Source of the DNA: Ailanthus altissimus
Taxonomy: Eukaryota > Streptophyta > Magnoliopsida > Sapindales > Simaroubaceae
Length of the DNA stretch: 64,000 bases
Direction of reading: 5' to 3'
Assembly: GCA_946807835.1 (NCBI GenBank)
Contig: OX327697.1
Coordinates: 10,103,001-10,167,000 of the forward strand
The notes below the pieces were generated by a model that was given only the letters and a program-made list of their open reading frames with translations, did no database searches and was not told the DNA's origin. Positions 1-12,206 of this stretch are shown piece by piece. The translations under genes and the position numbers were made by a program. Within the stretch, counting starts at the first letter, position 1; the number at the start of each line of letters is the position of its first letter.

Positions 1-253
1 GGAGCATGATAGTCTTCTTAGTGCTCTATGTTGATGACTTACTGATCATTGGAAATGATATTGGTATGTTACAATCTGTTAATAGTTATATGAGTAAGAA
101 TTTCTCCATTAAGTATTTGGGATAGGCTTCCTATATACTGGGTATAAAGCATTATTGAGATAGAGCTAGGAAGTTGATAGAACTCTCCAAATCATCGTAC
201 ATTGATAGCGTCGTGGAAAGGTACAATTTTGCTAACTGTAAGATAGTTAATGT
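1..253 (+). pseudogene. Ty1/copia reverse transcriptase fragment (copia A, part 1)
   Basis: The frame beginning near base 21 reads VLYVDDLLIIGND, the catalytic YVDD box of copia reverse transcriptase, followed by an 'MSKNFSIKYLG' segment typical of the same domain. A stop codon (TAG at the 'YLG*ASYILGIK' position) and the missing upstream part show it is not functional. The frame runs up to base 253, where an LTR is inserted with a 5-bp duplication (AATGT). It resumes at 2547. The upstream part of the element lies outside the window. Confidence 0.85.
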
Positions 254-2546
254 TGTTAGGATTTGTTCTTACGTGCCATCCCATTATATATAAATATTTA
301 ACTATAATATTTATACAATTAACATTTCTAATAAAATCGTTAATATTATTAATTATTAAATGGTAAGATGCTTGTAACGTTTCAGATATTGTATGATCTG
401 AAAGAGTTCAGATCTGGTCTAAAGGAGTTTAAATCAGTGCTAAGAGTTAACAACGCTAAAAGTTATAAGTGTTAAGAGTTAGTAGGTTATAAAAGTTAGC
501 AAAATCTAAGGAGTTAGAGCCTTGTTTGAAATGGGACAAAGATCTAAGAATATATTAGTAATGACATAGCTGCAAAGAGTATAGATGGTGCTAGAAAATT
601 TCATTATGCAAGTATGTTCTCAAACACTATGTTTATGATCTAATTTTATTGATGCGAGTCTATCAGTGAAATTTAATAATATTAATTAGTGTATGTCTAT
701 ATCTGTATGGTTCAAATGGTTAGTCTTAACAAACTATGAGCTTACCAGAAGTTCGTATAGAGATACAAGTATTCAGTGAGGACTGGGTATTGAATAAACT
801 CAAGAAGACTTCCAATAGACATCTCATAAGGCCATCAATGGAAGGTCTTCTGAGTTGAGTAGTATTCATAATCCTTTGACTTGAGCGCCATAGTGGGGTT
901 GTGAGTGATCCACTATATTTTGGTTCCGCAAATATCAGAAATCTTTTATGATCTAACCGCTGGGTGTCGTTAGGTATCGTCTGATGCTCATAGAGTCTGG
1001 TATAAATAGATATGGGATTCGTCAGCTCATATGAGTGAGTTGTATATCTTGATGCTCCGAGATTGTATTTCAAGAATCTCGTAGCCACAAGTATAAACCC
1101 TAAGAATAGTTTCTATAGGGCTAAACAATATCACAAAAGTCTTTGCGGATATTGTTTATGGAAATACAAATCTGGAGATAAATTAAAGGTTGGGCAAATA
1201 AAGATTTAATGGTGATGATCTATAGCTCTACTCTTCCAAGATGTCAATAACGGAGGGATTATACGTATATGCTATAATCTCAAATTGTATGGTTTAACGC
1301 GCTGTTTTGTAATATCTGTAACATGTTTGTGGGGCATTGTTCATGGACGTATGGAGGAGTTTCATATAATAAATCGGGTGTGGACCTAGAGAGTCTCACA
1401 ATATGAAGTATACTCGTTGCGCACTAAGGTAACAGACTGGATTCAATAATTTGATCCAAAAAATTCTAACAAACTAGATATTTGTTTAAAGATCCCTTGG
1501 AATGTATATTTGTCAAGACTTAATTATTAAGTATATCATATAATTAGTTGACATAAGTTGTTAACTCATAAGATGTTGACAAGTGGCATAATTTGGTCCG
1601 TAAATTATTTTTACCTTAAATTGGCCTATTAACCTTACTAGTAAAAATAAGTAAAGTAAAGTAATTATTCAAAATTGTTTTAGATAATTAATTAATTATT
1701 ATATATAGTAATTATTATATAAATTTCAATGGGGGTACAAATAATTATTACTATGACCTATTAATAATGGTATAATATTATGAATGATGGAACACCATTA
1801 AAGTAAAGTTTACAAAACTTATAAAAAATTTAAAATGTTTTAATTTTAATTAAGTGGGTAATTTAATTACACTACCACAATAATAAAAGAAAATGAAGAT
1901 GTCATTTTTAATTTTATTTGTGTTAATTAATAGTACTGTAAATTTATTCAATGGATAAGCACTAGTAAAAAAAAAACATTGGTGGCCAACAAAATTAATT
2001 GGTAGGCCATTTATTAATTTCTTTTGTGGAGAAACAAAACAAATAAAATTAAATAAAAGTAGTTCAACAACTAAAAAAAGGGAGAGGATTTGATTTGATC
2101 AATTCTCTCTCAATTTTCATCATCCAGCCATGCCAAAGAAAAAAAAATTAAGAAGTAAAAATAATTTTTAGACAAGAGTTGGATAAAAACATACTTCAAT
2201 GAAAAATAGTTTAAAATGAGCTATACAAGAGTTGTATAAATAATTTATTTTCTAGAAAACAAATATGTATGTGTTAAAAGAGTTTGAACACATAGTGCTA
2301 AAAATTAATCAAAAAGTTACTATTCTAACTCCACAATCCCACTGGGTTGTTGTACACTAGAATTGTTTAAGGGTAGACTTCAAGGTGAGCTCCAAAATTT
2401 AAAATCTTAACTTGTTTATAATTCAGTTTACATGTGTATATTTTGATTATATGTTTAATTCCGCTAAAAATTGTCTAAGTGAGACATATATTTAAGTTTT
2501 TCAACATGTATACAATCATATGCATACACCCAAAAACACGTTAACA
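254..2546 (+). mobile_element. solo long LTR (2.29 kb), TGTTAG...TTAACA
   Basis: The insert starts TGTTAGGATT and ends GTTAACA. It is flanked by the direct repeat AATGT (249-253 and 2547-2551), and it splits a copia reading frame exactly. Its sequence is homologous along its length to 22822-25012 and to the reverse complement of 3800-6011 and ~50785-52982. It has no coding domain; a 120-codon minus-strand frame (726-1088) also lies within LTR sequence and is probably fortuitous. In relatives the 3' end reads '..TTCCGCTG..' and CCAACA, which in plant copia LTRs usually precedes a TGGTATCAGAGC primer site, so I read + as the sense strand. A single LTR with a target duplication implies a solo LTR formed by recombination. 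Confidence 0.85.
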
Positions 2547-3060
2547 AATGTACATTTTAGATATGGTGTTCATCTTTCGAGGAAAATGTCTCCTCATATG
2601 GAAAATAAAAGAGTTAGAATGTCTAACATACCATCTGTATCAGTTGTTGAAAGCTTAATATATGTTATGATATGAACGAGACGTGACATCAGTATGGCTG
2701 TTGTAAGTGTTACAATTCGATATTAGTCTAATCTAGATGACAACCATTGAATGATAGTCAAATATGTCTTGAAATATCTTAAGGATACAAAGGATAAGTT
2801 TTTCATTTATGAAAATACTGATTTACTGGTGAAAGGATACACAGATTCTGACTTCTAGTATAACCTAGATGATACAAAATTTATATCTGAGTATGTGTTT
2901 ACTCTCAATGATGCCGCAATAAGTTAGAAGAGCACCAAGTAAGGATCCATATCTGACTCTACCATAGAGGCAAAGTATATAACCACCTCAGAAGCAACAA
3001 AAGAAGCAATGTGGATTCACAAGTTTGTTGCCAAGCTCAAAATAGTTTCAAGTTCGTTGG
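2547..3060 (+). pseudogene. Ty1/copia RT end and RNase H fragment (copia A, part 2)
   Basis: Joined to bases 1-253 across the LTR, the frame continues as 'HFRYGVHLSRKMSPHMENK', then a 'RRDISMAV' block, 'VKYVLKYLKDTKD', 'GYTDSDF', and 'STIEAKYITTSEATKEAMWI'. These are the connection and RNase H signatures of copia polyproteins. Several in-frame stops (for example after YVMI, TDSDF and AIS) mark it as dead. The 3' end is cut at 3060 by another LTR of the long family in reverse orientation. Confidence 0.85.
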
Positions 3061-3655
3061 TGTTGGTGTCGATTAAATACAGTGTGTATGCAAGTGTTAT
3101 TTATGTTCATTATACAAAATACATATATCATACATATTTATGTACAACGGAAGTATAAAATAAATAATAGACACAAATAAATAACATATTAATCAAATTA
3201 ACATGAAGATTGAGAATTCACTAGTGTAACTTTTGAACAAAAGTTACTTGAGTTTGCCCTGAATTACAACCGTTGTCCATTCTAGTACTCAACAGTGGTT
3301 GGTTTTAAGTATTTAGAAGCAACTTCAAATCCAATAACAGATTTAACACTTAAATCAAATCCAGGATAACCTCTTTATCTAGGACTTATTTGTTTATATA
3401 TATTCTTGTTCAACACTTGAACTTATGAACAAAACTTGTTGTAATGATAGCTTGAATTATTGACGAATAAGTTAAATGAATAAATGCAACTCTTGCATTT
3501 CAAATTTAAGAAATGATTTCTTTTGTTTTTGTTCTCCCAAGTGGCTAGCCAACATAACAACCAAAAAACATTTTAATTTATTTCCATTTCACATATATAT
3601 AATAATTTATAAAATAATCAAACCATGATCAACTCTTTAACCTAGGTTAGGTAAC
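3061..3655 (-). mobile_element. partial long LTR, reverse orientation
   Basis: It starts TGTTGGTGTC and matches the reverse complement of the 3' part of the long LTR family, including the 'catacatatttatgtacaac' and 'gttacttgagt' regions that recur at 3950 and 50990. Similarity stops near 3655 in the part of the LTR that is rich in GGTTAA/TTAACC. It is therefore a truncated copy. No second boundary or target duplication was found. Confidence 0.65.
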
Positions 3656-3799
3656 CATTATACATGCTTCTGCTATATGATTTGAAGTTGTGGCTATTAG
3701 ATATGGAGCCATATTCTTCTTATAACAATGTTTCTTCTCAGATTCAGTAGGAGGTTAGTATATATGACTACGAGCTCTCTGAGTTGTTGATACAGGAAT
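3656..3799. other. unassigned 144-bp island between two LTRs
   Basis: This segment does not align by eye with the long LTR on either side. One plus-strand frame reads without stops for about 16 codons (MEPYSSYNNVSSQIQ-like) and again after one stop (EVSIYDYELSELLIQEL). I do not recognise it. It may be the remains of the sequence into which the reverse LTR at 3800 was inserted. Confidence 0.3.
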
Positions 3800-6011
3800 T
3801 GTTAAGGTTTGTTCTCTTATGATCATTGGAAGAATAAAATACATATATATACGCAGCAAAAGCATAGAAAAAAATAATGAACACAATTCAAAACATATTA
3901 ATCATATTAATATGAAGATTGAGAATTTCACATATGTAACTTTTGAACAAAAGCTATTGGAGTCCGCTTGAAGTATAACTCATTTATAGTTCTAGAAACC
4001 AACTGGATGTACTTGGTTATCTAGAATAGTAGCTCCAAAATCAGCAGAGGCTTAACACTTAAACCCAAACTTATTTGTTTTACCCTTGATCAATAAAACA
4101 AATATGATAATACTTTAATGGCTTAAGCTTGATAGAGAAGATGAAGAATAATGAACTCAACTCTTGGATTCAAAGTTGAAAGAAACAATTTTCCTTTTAT
4201 TTCAACTCTTAAAGCGGCCGACCATCCATTAGAAATTAACCCACTTATTTTGTTTCATTTAATCATAAACCATTAACTTTTAATTAAACTAAACTATAGT
4301 TAACTTCTTAACTTAGGTTTAGTCTAATCTAACTAAAGTTAACTCGTATCTGTAGTTAAGTTAATAAACTTGTCCAACAAGTAACTAATATTTAAATATT
4401 TAATTAACCTAATTCAAGTTAATTATTAACTTTAATTAGGTTAGTAAACTTTACCAATAAGTAAACATCAGTTAAATATTTAATTAATTTAACCTTGTTA
4501 CCTATTTAACCTAGGTTAAGTTATTGATTATTTAATTATTAAATAAATATCTTGAATATTCAATAATTAAATATATGAAATTACTCTTAAGCCCTTACTT
4601 AGTTGCCAAGTTAACCCAAAGTGGGTCTCATTTAACCACACACTTGAGTAAACTTAATTGAAGGCTCACTATGCTCCATGTGTCATTATTTGATTATCAA
4701 CAATAATTGTTACCTAACTAATATACTTAACTTTTAAGTAGTGACACGTACGCATCCCTAGTGTTCTTGAAACAATTATCCGATTCTGTTGGATTCTATT
4801 AGATTAAACTATTCAATCCGGTACGTTACTTCAGTACACAACAAGTATACTTCATATTGGAGACTCGTTAGGTCCACGCCTGATTTGTCAAATGAACTAT
4901 TTCGTAAGTCTGTGAACAATGCCCCACGCACACATCATGGATATAACAAATCAGTGCGTTAGACCATACAAGTTGAAGTCATAGTGCATAAGTATAGTCA
5001 TTCCATCATTTATATCCTAGATGTGCAGGGACATAGATCAATATTGTCAAATCTCTATAAGCTTATCTATGAACTTATCTTCATATTCGTATCTTGATGA
5101 ATAATATACTCAAACACCTTTGCTATATTGTTCAATCCTGAGGGAAACTCATTTCTCGGATTGATTGCTTATGGCCATAAGACTTTTTGAGATACAATCT
5201 TGAAGCATCAGATAAATAAACTCTCTATGTTAGCTGACGGATCTCATATCTATACACACTGGATTTCATGAGCATCAGACCATACCCAACAATACGTAAT
5301 AGTTAGACCATGAAAGGTATCTGACATTTGTAGAACCTAAGTATGATGGATCACTCATAAGCCCACCGTGGTGCTTAGGTCAAAGGACCACGAATATTAC
5401 TGAACTCGAAAGGACCTTCTATCAACTCAAGAGGGCCTTCTATCAACGGCTTACATATGATGTCTACTGGGGTCCTTGTGAGTCTGTTCGGTACTTAGTC
5501 CTTCTTAAATACCTATATGCCTATACGAGCTCCAAACTCATGATCAGTTAGGAACAACCATCTGTACCCTACAGATACAGACATACACTGACTATATAAA
5601 AAGGATTCACCGACAAACCTGCATCAGTGAAAATAGATCAGGAACATAGTATTTAAGAATATACTTGTATAATGACATTTCCTAGCACTTAATTGGAACT
5701 CTTGCAACTATGTCATTACTAGTATACTCTCGGGTCTTTGTCCCATTACAAATAAGGCTCAAATTCCTTAGATCTCATTTATTCTTATAACCTACTAACT
5801 CTTAATAGTTATAATTGCCAGTGTTACTAACTCTTAGCCCTGATCTAAATCCTTTAGATCAGATTTGGACTCTTTCAAATTATACAATATTTATAGCGTT
5901 ACAAGCATTGTACCATATAATTAATGTAATTAACGATTTAATAAAATGTACATTGTATAAATATCAAATATTTATACAAACAGGGATGTCATGTAAGTAC
6001 AAACCCTAATA
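3800..6011 (-). mobile_element. long LTR (2.21 kb), reverse orientation
   Basis: It begins TGTTAAGGTT and ends CCTAATA, matching the reverse complement of the 254 and 22822 copies over the full length. The shared landmarks are the TTAACC-rich stretch near 4260-4540, the 'ccccacgcacac' region and the 'aacaaaccctaa' terminus. The terminal CA has decayed to TA and no convincing 5-bp duplication is visible (GGAAT on the left, GTTTT on the right). The copy is probably older than the ones with intact duplications. No protein domain is present. Confidence 0.75.
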
Positions 6012-6271
6012 GTTTTAACTCACCATCAATTATAAGATATCTCGAACTCTTGATGGGTGATCTATTTACCGCACAATTTACGAATTGTCATTTTGATAAG
6101 ATAGTATTCCCATCATTAGGAGAAAGAAAATTGTCTCATGAAGTAAGGCATGAACTTTCTTAGAAAATGACCATTATATTTTATTTGGATCCTCGCACAA
6201 ATATGTCCATCTGTATTTATAAAAAAGAAAGAATTTGGATTTTCCATTATGGCTAATGATGTCTAATTTAA
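6012..6271 (+). pseudogene. Ty1/copia integrase C-terminal region fragment (copia B, part 1)
   Basis: From about 6020 the plus strand reads SPSIIRYLELLMGDLFTAQF and then TNCHFDKIVFPSLGE and LDPRTNMSI. This is the stretch after the integrase core in a plant copia family where '...RYLEPLTGD.FTARFADCHF..' and 'LDPRT' are characteristic. The family is the same as that of the RT at 8240. The frame contains a stop after 'HELS' and is interrupted at 6271 by an LTR element, so it is a decayed remnant. Confidence 0.7.
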
Positions 6272-8235
6272 TGACCTAGCGCAAGTGCACGCTTTTTTTA
6301 CCAAGTAATATAGGACTAAGTCCAAATTATCGATCCCACAAAGACTATTGTTTTTATTTTCTCTAATCGAATACTAAAATTATTCTGCTTTATCTTTATT
6401 CAGACTAGCTTTAAGGATGTAGTTTAACTAACTAAATTATTGCTATCAAATTTAACCTAATTAAAATATTGCAAGTACTTAGAGATAGAATTCACTAAAT
6501 TGATAGGTAATCTAGGATATCGACGTATTCCCTAGTAGTTCATTAATCCCTTTAACCCCTTAGTTATTCCCTTTTTATTAATTGATTGGCTAGACATTGA
6601 TTTCATCATAAGCTTCTGTCGACAGTCGAATGATAATATCATACCCTAACAATTACCAATATGTCTATGGTAATCCGAATAAGATGCAACTCATTAAGAT
6701 TAAGTCTAATCAAACCATACATGCCACCTAGGTATATGTCTATACTAGATGGAATTCATAGATATCACCCTATGATCATGTATCAATCTACCCTAGGTTA
6801 AACACATGATTCCTTTTGTCAAAGTTATCATGGTTCCTAAATAATTAAAATAGTGATCAAGTATAATGAAAGCATTAAGCATAGATAGATTAAATCAATT
6901 AAAGAATAAAAGTTCACAACTAAGAGTTTAAAAGAATTAATTATATACTAGGTTCAATAACATCTAACCCTAGATCAAAAGTATTTAGCTCATGTTCAAA
7001 ACAAGATTATCAAAGAAAAAGTGTAAAAATATCATGATCAGAATCATCTCTTAAAACTAAGGAAGAAAATAAAACAAGTGATGCCCTGAGTTGTTCTTCT
7101 TCCTCTTGTCTTGATTGCCCAAGAGTTGATTCTTCAATCTTCAATAAAATTCACCTTGATCTCTTGGTTTGAATATGTATTCATTGCTTGCATTTTTCTT
7201 CTTGCTAAATCTCTCTATTTTTGCCTCAAGATAGTGTTTTTGTTGCTAAGAGAAACCCTAAGTGCGAGGAGCTTCGAATCCACTTGAATAGGCGAGTTGA
7301 GAAGAGTATTTAAACATCCGCACGGGCGCCGCGGTACTGAACACAAGCACCAGGTCTATCAAGATGTTGACGAGTGCTGCGCCGCTGGATGCCCTGAGTT
7401 GTTCTTCTTCCTCTTGTCTTGATTGCCCAAGAGTTGATTCTTCAATCTTCAATAAAATTCACCTTGATCTCTTGGTTTGAATGTGTATTCATTGCTTGCA
7501 TTTTTCTTCTTGCTAAATCTCTCTATTTTTGCCTCAAGATAGTGTTTTTGTTGCTAAGAGAAACCCTAGGTGCGAGGAGCTTCGAATCCACATGAATAGG
7601 CGAGTTGAGAAGAGTATTTAAACATCCGCACGGGCGCCGCGGTACTGAACACAAGCACCAGGTCTATCAAGATGTTGACGAGCGCTGCGCCGCTGGATGC
7701 CCTGAGTTGTTCTTCTTCCTCTTGTCTTGATTGCCCAAGAGTTGATTCTTTAATCTTCAATAAAATTCACCTTGATCTCTTGGTTTGAATGTGTATTCAT
7801 TGCTTGCATTTTTCTTCTTGCTAAATCTCTCTATTTTTGCCTCAAGATAGTGTTTTTGTTGCTAAGAGAAACCCTAGGCGCGAGGAGCTTCGAATCCACT
7901 TGAATAGGCGAGTTGAGAAGAGTATTTAAACATCCGCACGGGTGCCGCAGTACTGAACACAAGCACCAGGTCTATCAAGATGTTGACGAGCGCTGCGCCG
8001 CTGGGTGCTAAGCGTCGCGGTGCTCACTTGCTAATCTGGGCCCCGCGGCACCCAGCCACCTGCTGCTGCGCTACTTTCGTATTTTGAGCGTAACTTCTTC
8101 GTTTGACGTCCGATTTGCCTCCCATTTGTTCCTATGCGTCACATTTTCCATCGTGCATCTGTTTATGATCAGAAAACACAATTAAATAGTCAAATACTTA
8201 TGATTATGAAAAAAAATATGAAAGTTAGGTACAAA
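6272..8235 (-). mobile_element. short-family LTR with internal tandem triplication
   Basis: It starts TGACCTAGCGCAAGTGCACG. The first 800 bp match the short LTR family seen at 34826, 47372 and 62344: 'caagtaatat', 'gatcccaca', the 'actctcttag...caataa' block and the cluster of 'tatgtctatggtaatc'. In related gypsy LTRs the strand complementary to this one carries 'gggttcgacatccgac...acttgc' at the LTR 3' end, so I place the element on the minus strand. Its length is swollen by a 3 x 308-bp duplication. The right boundary (about 8235) is set only by the return of copia coding sequence. No target duplication was seen. Confidence 0.6.
7081..8004. repeat. 308-bp tandem repeat, three copies
   Basis: Three head-to-tail units start at 7081, 7389 and 7697 (each 'atgccctgag'), giving an exact period of 308 bp. 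Units differ by only a handful of substitutions (e.g. gtgcgagg/gcgcgagg, cttgaa/catgaa). Each unit ends with a GC-rich block containing GGGCGCCGCGG and GCTGCGCCGCTGG, unlike the AT-rich surroundings. Two of the units carry a 64-codon minus-strand frame purely because the unit is duplicated. The duplication lies inside an LTR, so it probably arose there by unequal exchange. Confidence 0.95.
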
Positions 8236-8239
8236 TTCT

Positions 8240-9247
8240 ACTAGTGCTTTTATGCCCCTATTAGCTGTATACGTGGATGACATAAATTTGATCGTGACTC
8301 ATGCAGAGCTCCTAAAATCAGTAAAATATATAATAGGAGAATTTAAAATGAAAGACTTGGAAAAAATTAAATATTGTCTCGGTATACAGATCGAGTACAA
8401 ATTAAATATAATTTTTATCCATCAATTTACTTATATTGAAAAGATTATAAGAAGATCTAAAAAATGATCCATTTCATCCTAAGGAAAACGATGAGAAAAT
8501 ACATGGCCTAGAAGTATCATATTTTATTACAATTGGTACATTATTATATTTAACCTAATACACCAAACCAGATATAGTTTTTGCAATAAGCTTATTGGCA
8601 AGATTCAATTTTGCACCAACTCGACATCATTAGAATGGTGTCAAATATATATTTCTCTACCTTTATGGAAAAATAAATTTGAGACTATTTTATTCCAATG
8701 AATCTATAGAAAATCAAGATTTAGTTGGTTATACAAATACTGGGTACTTATCTGATCCCTGTAAAGCCCGCTCTTAAATAGGATATGTTTTTATTTACAA
8801 TAATATTATGACGATTAATAAAACAAGCCTTTATTTTCACCTCCTCAAATCACCCGGAGATTCTTGCACTACATAAAGCAAACAGGGAATGCATATGGCT
8901 GCGATCTATCGTTCATCACCTTCAGAGCATATGCAACTTACTTTCTGCAACAAATATTCCAACTATAATATATGAAGACAATACTACTTGTATTACTCAA
9001 TTTAGAGGCGGATACATCGAAGAAGATAGAACTAAATATATTTCTCTAAAATTCTTTTACCCTTTTGAGTTATAAAAAAGTAAGAAAATTAATGTTAAAT
9101 GGATACATTCCACTAAGATTTTTGCAGATCTGCTTACTAAATCTCTGCCAACATCAATTTTTGAAAAATTACTTTACAAAATTAATATGTACTAGTTTAA
9201 CAAATTGTCAAATTGATAGATGTTACTTTGAGAAAAAAAACATTTAA
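8240..9247 (+). pseudogene. Ty1/copia RT and RNase H fragment (copia B, part 2)
   Basis: The frame from 8252 reads LLAVYVDDINLIVT, then 'FKMKDLEKIKYCLGIQIEY', 'IFIHQFTYIEKIIRR'. This is the catalytic YVDD box and following RT blocks. Further on come 'YTKPDIVFAISLLARF', 'LVGYTNTGYLSDP' and a degraded RNase H end, with 'FADLLTKSLPT'-like residues about 9120-9160 in shifted frames. Stops and frameshifts are frequent from 8467 on. The region between part 1 and this part (integrase end to mid-RT) has been lost at the site now occupied by the 6272 LTR. Confidence 0.85.
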
Positions 9248-9845
9248 TTAGGGGGAAGCTCACTCTTCTAAGAGAAGAATTACATCAATTACAAACATAC
9301 ATTATACTCTTTTTCCCTTCAACTAGATTTTATCCCTTTGGGTTGTATTGGCAATGTTCTTAATAAAGTAGTTTTGAAGTACGTTTACTATAATTGCATA
9401 TTACAGAATTATATTTAATTTTATTTAATTTTTGTCCTATTAATTTTTCTTATCAATGTAAAATATAATTAAAGTGATAGAATTTAAGGGAAAGTGTTGT
9501 AAAGTCAATTTAGTTAAGGTGGTGGGAACTTAAAGGTACTTTTTACTTTCCCTCTTGCTTATAAATATGTGTATGATACTATTTATAATTTGTTCACTTC
9601 CAATACTTCCAAAAATATTATAATACTTTTGATAAATTTTTCAATACTTGAATTATCTTTAACTCTCACATTTTATTACTTATTTATAACAAATTCAAAC
9701 ATAAAAGTGACTATTGTTTTCTATAAAGATATACAAAGAAAAAAAAAATTCAATCCTACTATGTTGTGCTCTCAAATGGCTTCACACTTGTTAGGGTTTA
9801 ATCCTAAGAAGAGTGCAAGCCTTAGTTACGACTCACACAGTTGAT
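9248..9845 (+). mobile_element. probable 3' polypurine tract and 3' LTR of copia B
   Basis: A purine run AGGGGGAA (about 9250-9257) follows the end of the RNase H homology. Downstream is 'ctctttttcccttcaactag' and 'tatccctttgggtt', a pattern I associate with the LTR/3' region of this copia family, and a TATA-like sequence (TATAAATATG at about 9562). LTR ends could not be fixed because no partner LTR is in the window. A 91-codon frame at 9569-9844 lies inside and looks fortuitous. Confidence 0.4.
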
Positions 9846-9849
9846 GCTT

Positions 9850-11330
9850 ATCTGTTATATATGTATTTTTTTCTTTTTATTATTAATTTTACTTATCATA
9901 ATTGTATTTTATGTTTATCAAACCAATAATACTGTATGTACAAATTATTTATATAAATTCACTTATATTATCTGATGTAACATAATATGATTGGAGAATA
10001 AAAATAATGAAAATAAAATATTAAATAAAAAATAATGTGATAAATATTTAACTAATTATATCATAACACAATAGATAATATAGTGAGTCTATATGATTAA
10101 TTTATACAACTAATTACTCTTATCAAATATATATTATTAATTTTAAAATAACAGTTGTGTTAGTCGCAATTAACGGTAGCAATACTTAGCATTGCTCCTA
10201 ATCTTCACATACCATTCATTTTAAAAGTTTTTTTTGTCATTTCTGTTAAGGTAATCTTCACTCCATTCCCGTATTAAATCGAAAACCATCGTCACATTCT
10301 CAAATTTTAAGAAAGTTTACATTGCGCTCTTGCGCTGTTATATCTGTCAATTAATATTAAGTACATGCGAGATAATAACATAATTGCACATGTAATTACA
10401 TAATTTTCAATAATTTCAATAAATAAGCACATTCTGATCCATTTCAACAATTTTCTCATATATAAAAAAACTCTTTTTCTTATATAAAAAAGCTCTTTTT
10501 CTTATAAATAATATAATATATATTTATTGAAATACTCACATTGAGCTTTAATTTAAATTATCCATATAAAAAAATGTTATTGTAAAAGAATATCACTTTT
10601 TTCCTATTTTTTAAAATAAATTATTGGATTTTTATTGAAACACTGAAATTGAGATTTATAAAAGATCCATTTCAATTAAATTATTATAAATATCTTGATA
10701 CTTAGATTTTGATAAGTAATAGAATAAAAAAATATTATAGAGTTTGTTTCATTCTTTTACTTCTACGTACATCACATGAGGGTAAATTAGTTTTTTCAAT
10801 AGTAAATATTGATTAACTTTAAACTTTAACCGACCAATGTAATGATGTGAGGACGTGATGTAGATTTTTCAAAGTTTTTGAAAACTCGACCAAGTTTGTT
10901 GATTTAATTTCAAATCAAATAATTACCTTTTAAAAACAAAATTGTCGTAATCCATGTAAGAGGTTTGAAGTTCGATGAACATACTGCTATAATTGTGTGA
11001 GATACTTCTATGCTTCTGAAATGCCCTAGAAATTGCAACTACAAAAGTGAAGTAAACATAAAGAAAAAGCAAAACATATAGAAAAGATAAGTAACCCTCC
11101 GTAAAAGCTTGTGTAAATTCAATACAAGAAATTGCACCCAATAAAAGTTGTTGGACTTTCATTCAAAAGTGCAAAAATAATAAAAGACTTTTAAATTTTT
11201 ATTTCCTCGTTTACTCCCTAACTATTTTTTTGGTGTTTTGAGTTAAAAAATACTTCAGGTGATGGAATGTTCAGCTTGTCAATAAGTCTTTTTCTTTGGA
11301 AGACAAAAAGGCCATTTTTAGCATCCCACT
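9850..11330. other. AT-rich stretch without recognisable gene
   Basis: I see no domain, RNA gene or clear repeat boundary here. A 79-codon minus-strand frame (10923-11162) with a hydrophobic middle (YLSFLYVLLFLYVYFTFVVA) is the longest frame. It has no supporting homology that I recognise and sits in sequence of the same composition as its surroundings. Two imperfect 27-bp copies of 'ttcttatataaaaaa.ctcttttt' occur at about 10450-10505. Confidence 0.5.
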
Positions 11331-11334
11331 CCCT

Positions 11335-12206
11335 CTAATGCATTGACTCTACAAGATTCTCTCATGTGGCATTATAACAAATATGGTCATTACTCAATTA
11401 AAAGTGAATATTGGCTGCTCTTTTTCTTTAAGGGGGTTGCGGGTTGCTAAGGCTCTTTGGTGGTCTCTTCTTGGTGAATTTTTTTTTGGCACTCGGGTAT
11501 TTTACAAAAGGTAAAATCTTTTACGGTAGCTCATAACTGGATCCCAACCTTTGTCAACTTTCAGCGTCATCATGTCCTCATTGGCCAGTTTTATCCTAGA
11601 TGTGGTGTTGGGGTTGAGAACTCCATCCATTCTCTTTAGCTTTGCAAGCTTTAAAAACTTGTGCGAGATGCTTGTTCTTTCATACGAGGTATTCTTTGTA
11701 ATAAGCTTATCTCTACTTTGGCTTTCCTCATCTCTTGCATGGATAAATTGTCTCATGATAATCTTGAGCTCCTTTTGATTATTCTTTGGAGAGTTTGGTT
11801 TGTTAGGAACAATTTCATTCACAATAATTATCAGAGGGGTGTTGTTCATATTGTCAACTGGTCCAAGCATTTATTGTATAAATACCGGAAGGCTAATACA
11901 CCGATCTCAATATATCCTAATTCTTCTATATCTGTTTGGCGTTGTCCTAGCATTGACTGTGTTAAAATAAACTCTGATACTGCTTTGTATAAAGACAATA
12001 GGCTAATATTTTCAGCTTCTTTTCCCATTAATGCATTCTACTCGGTTCATATTACTGAAGCTCTTGCCATTCACAATGGTCTCATTCTTGCTAAGGAATT
12101 GGGTTTACAGGTTATTGAAATTGAATCAAATGCTCAATCTATTATTCAGGATATTACTTTCGTGACTCATTCAGTTTTTGAATTTGATCTTGTTTTACAA
12201 GATATT
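11335..12206 (+). pseudogene. LINE (L1-type) ORF2 C-terminal remnant: zf-RVT and RNase H-like
   Basis: Near 11352 the plus strand reads DSLMWHYNKYGHYSIKSEYW, the conserved start of the zinc-binding RT-C region of plant LINEs. The 183-codon frame 11661-12212 then shows 'ILWRVWFVRNNFIHN', 'DCVKINSDTALY', 'EALAIHNGLILAKELGL' and 'IEIESNAQSIIQDI'. These match the RNase H-like domain at the C-terminus of these elements. The DCVKINSD start and AE-like glutamate are present. The domain is cut after 'FDLVLQDI' by an LTR that begins at 12207. Upstream there are frameshifts and a poly-T run, so this is a dead 3' end. It could alternatively be called an RVT_3 host domain, but the zf-RVT part argues for a LINE. 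Confidence 0.8.

Noticed and set aside
726..1088. 120-codon minus-strand frame
   Set aside because: It lies wholly within a long LTR. A related but differently interrupted frame occurs in the homologous LTR at 23599-23814, and no domain is recognisable. It is probably a chance frame in LTR sequence.
7258..7760. two nearly identical 64-codon minus-strand frames
   Set aside because: They repeat because of the 308-bp tandem duplication. No domain or start context supports a protein.
7081..8004. CRISPR-like repeat array
   Set aside because: Units are 308 bp, directly adjacent and without spacers, in a plant LTR. This is a tandem duplication, not a CRISPR.
10923..11162. 79-codon minus-strand frame with a hydrophobic core
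   Set aside because: It could suggest a membrane protein, but in AT-rich DNA such hydrophobic frames are common, and no flanking exon or promoter signal is visible.
11502..11870. 122-codon minus-strand frame
   Set aside because: It is the reverse-strand shadow of the LINE RNase H region, which has clear plus-strand homology.
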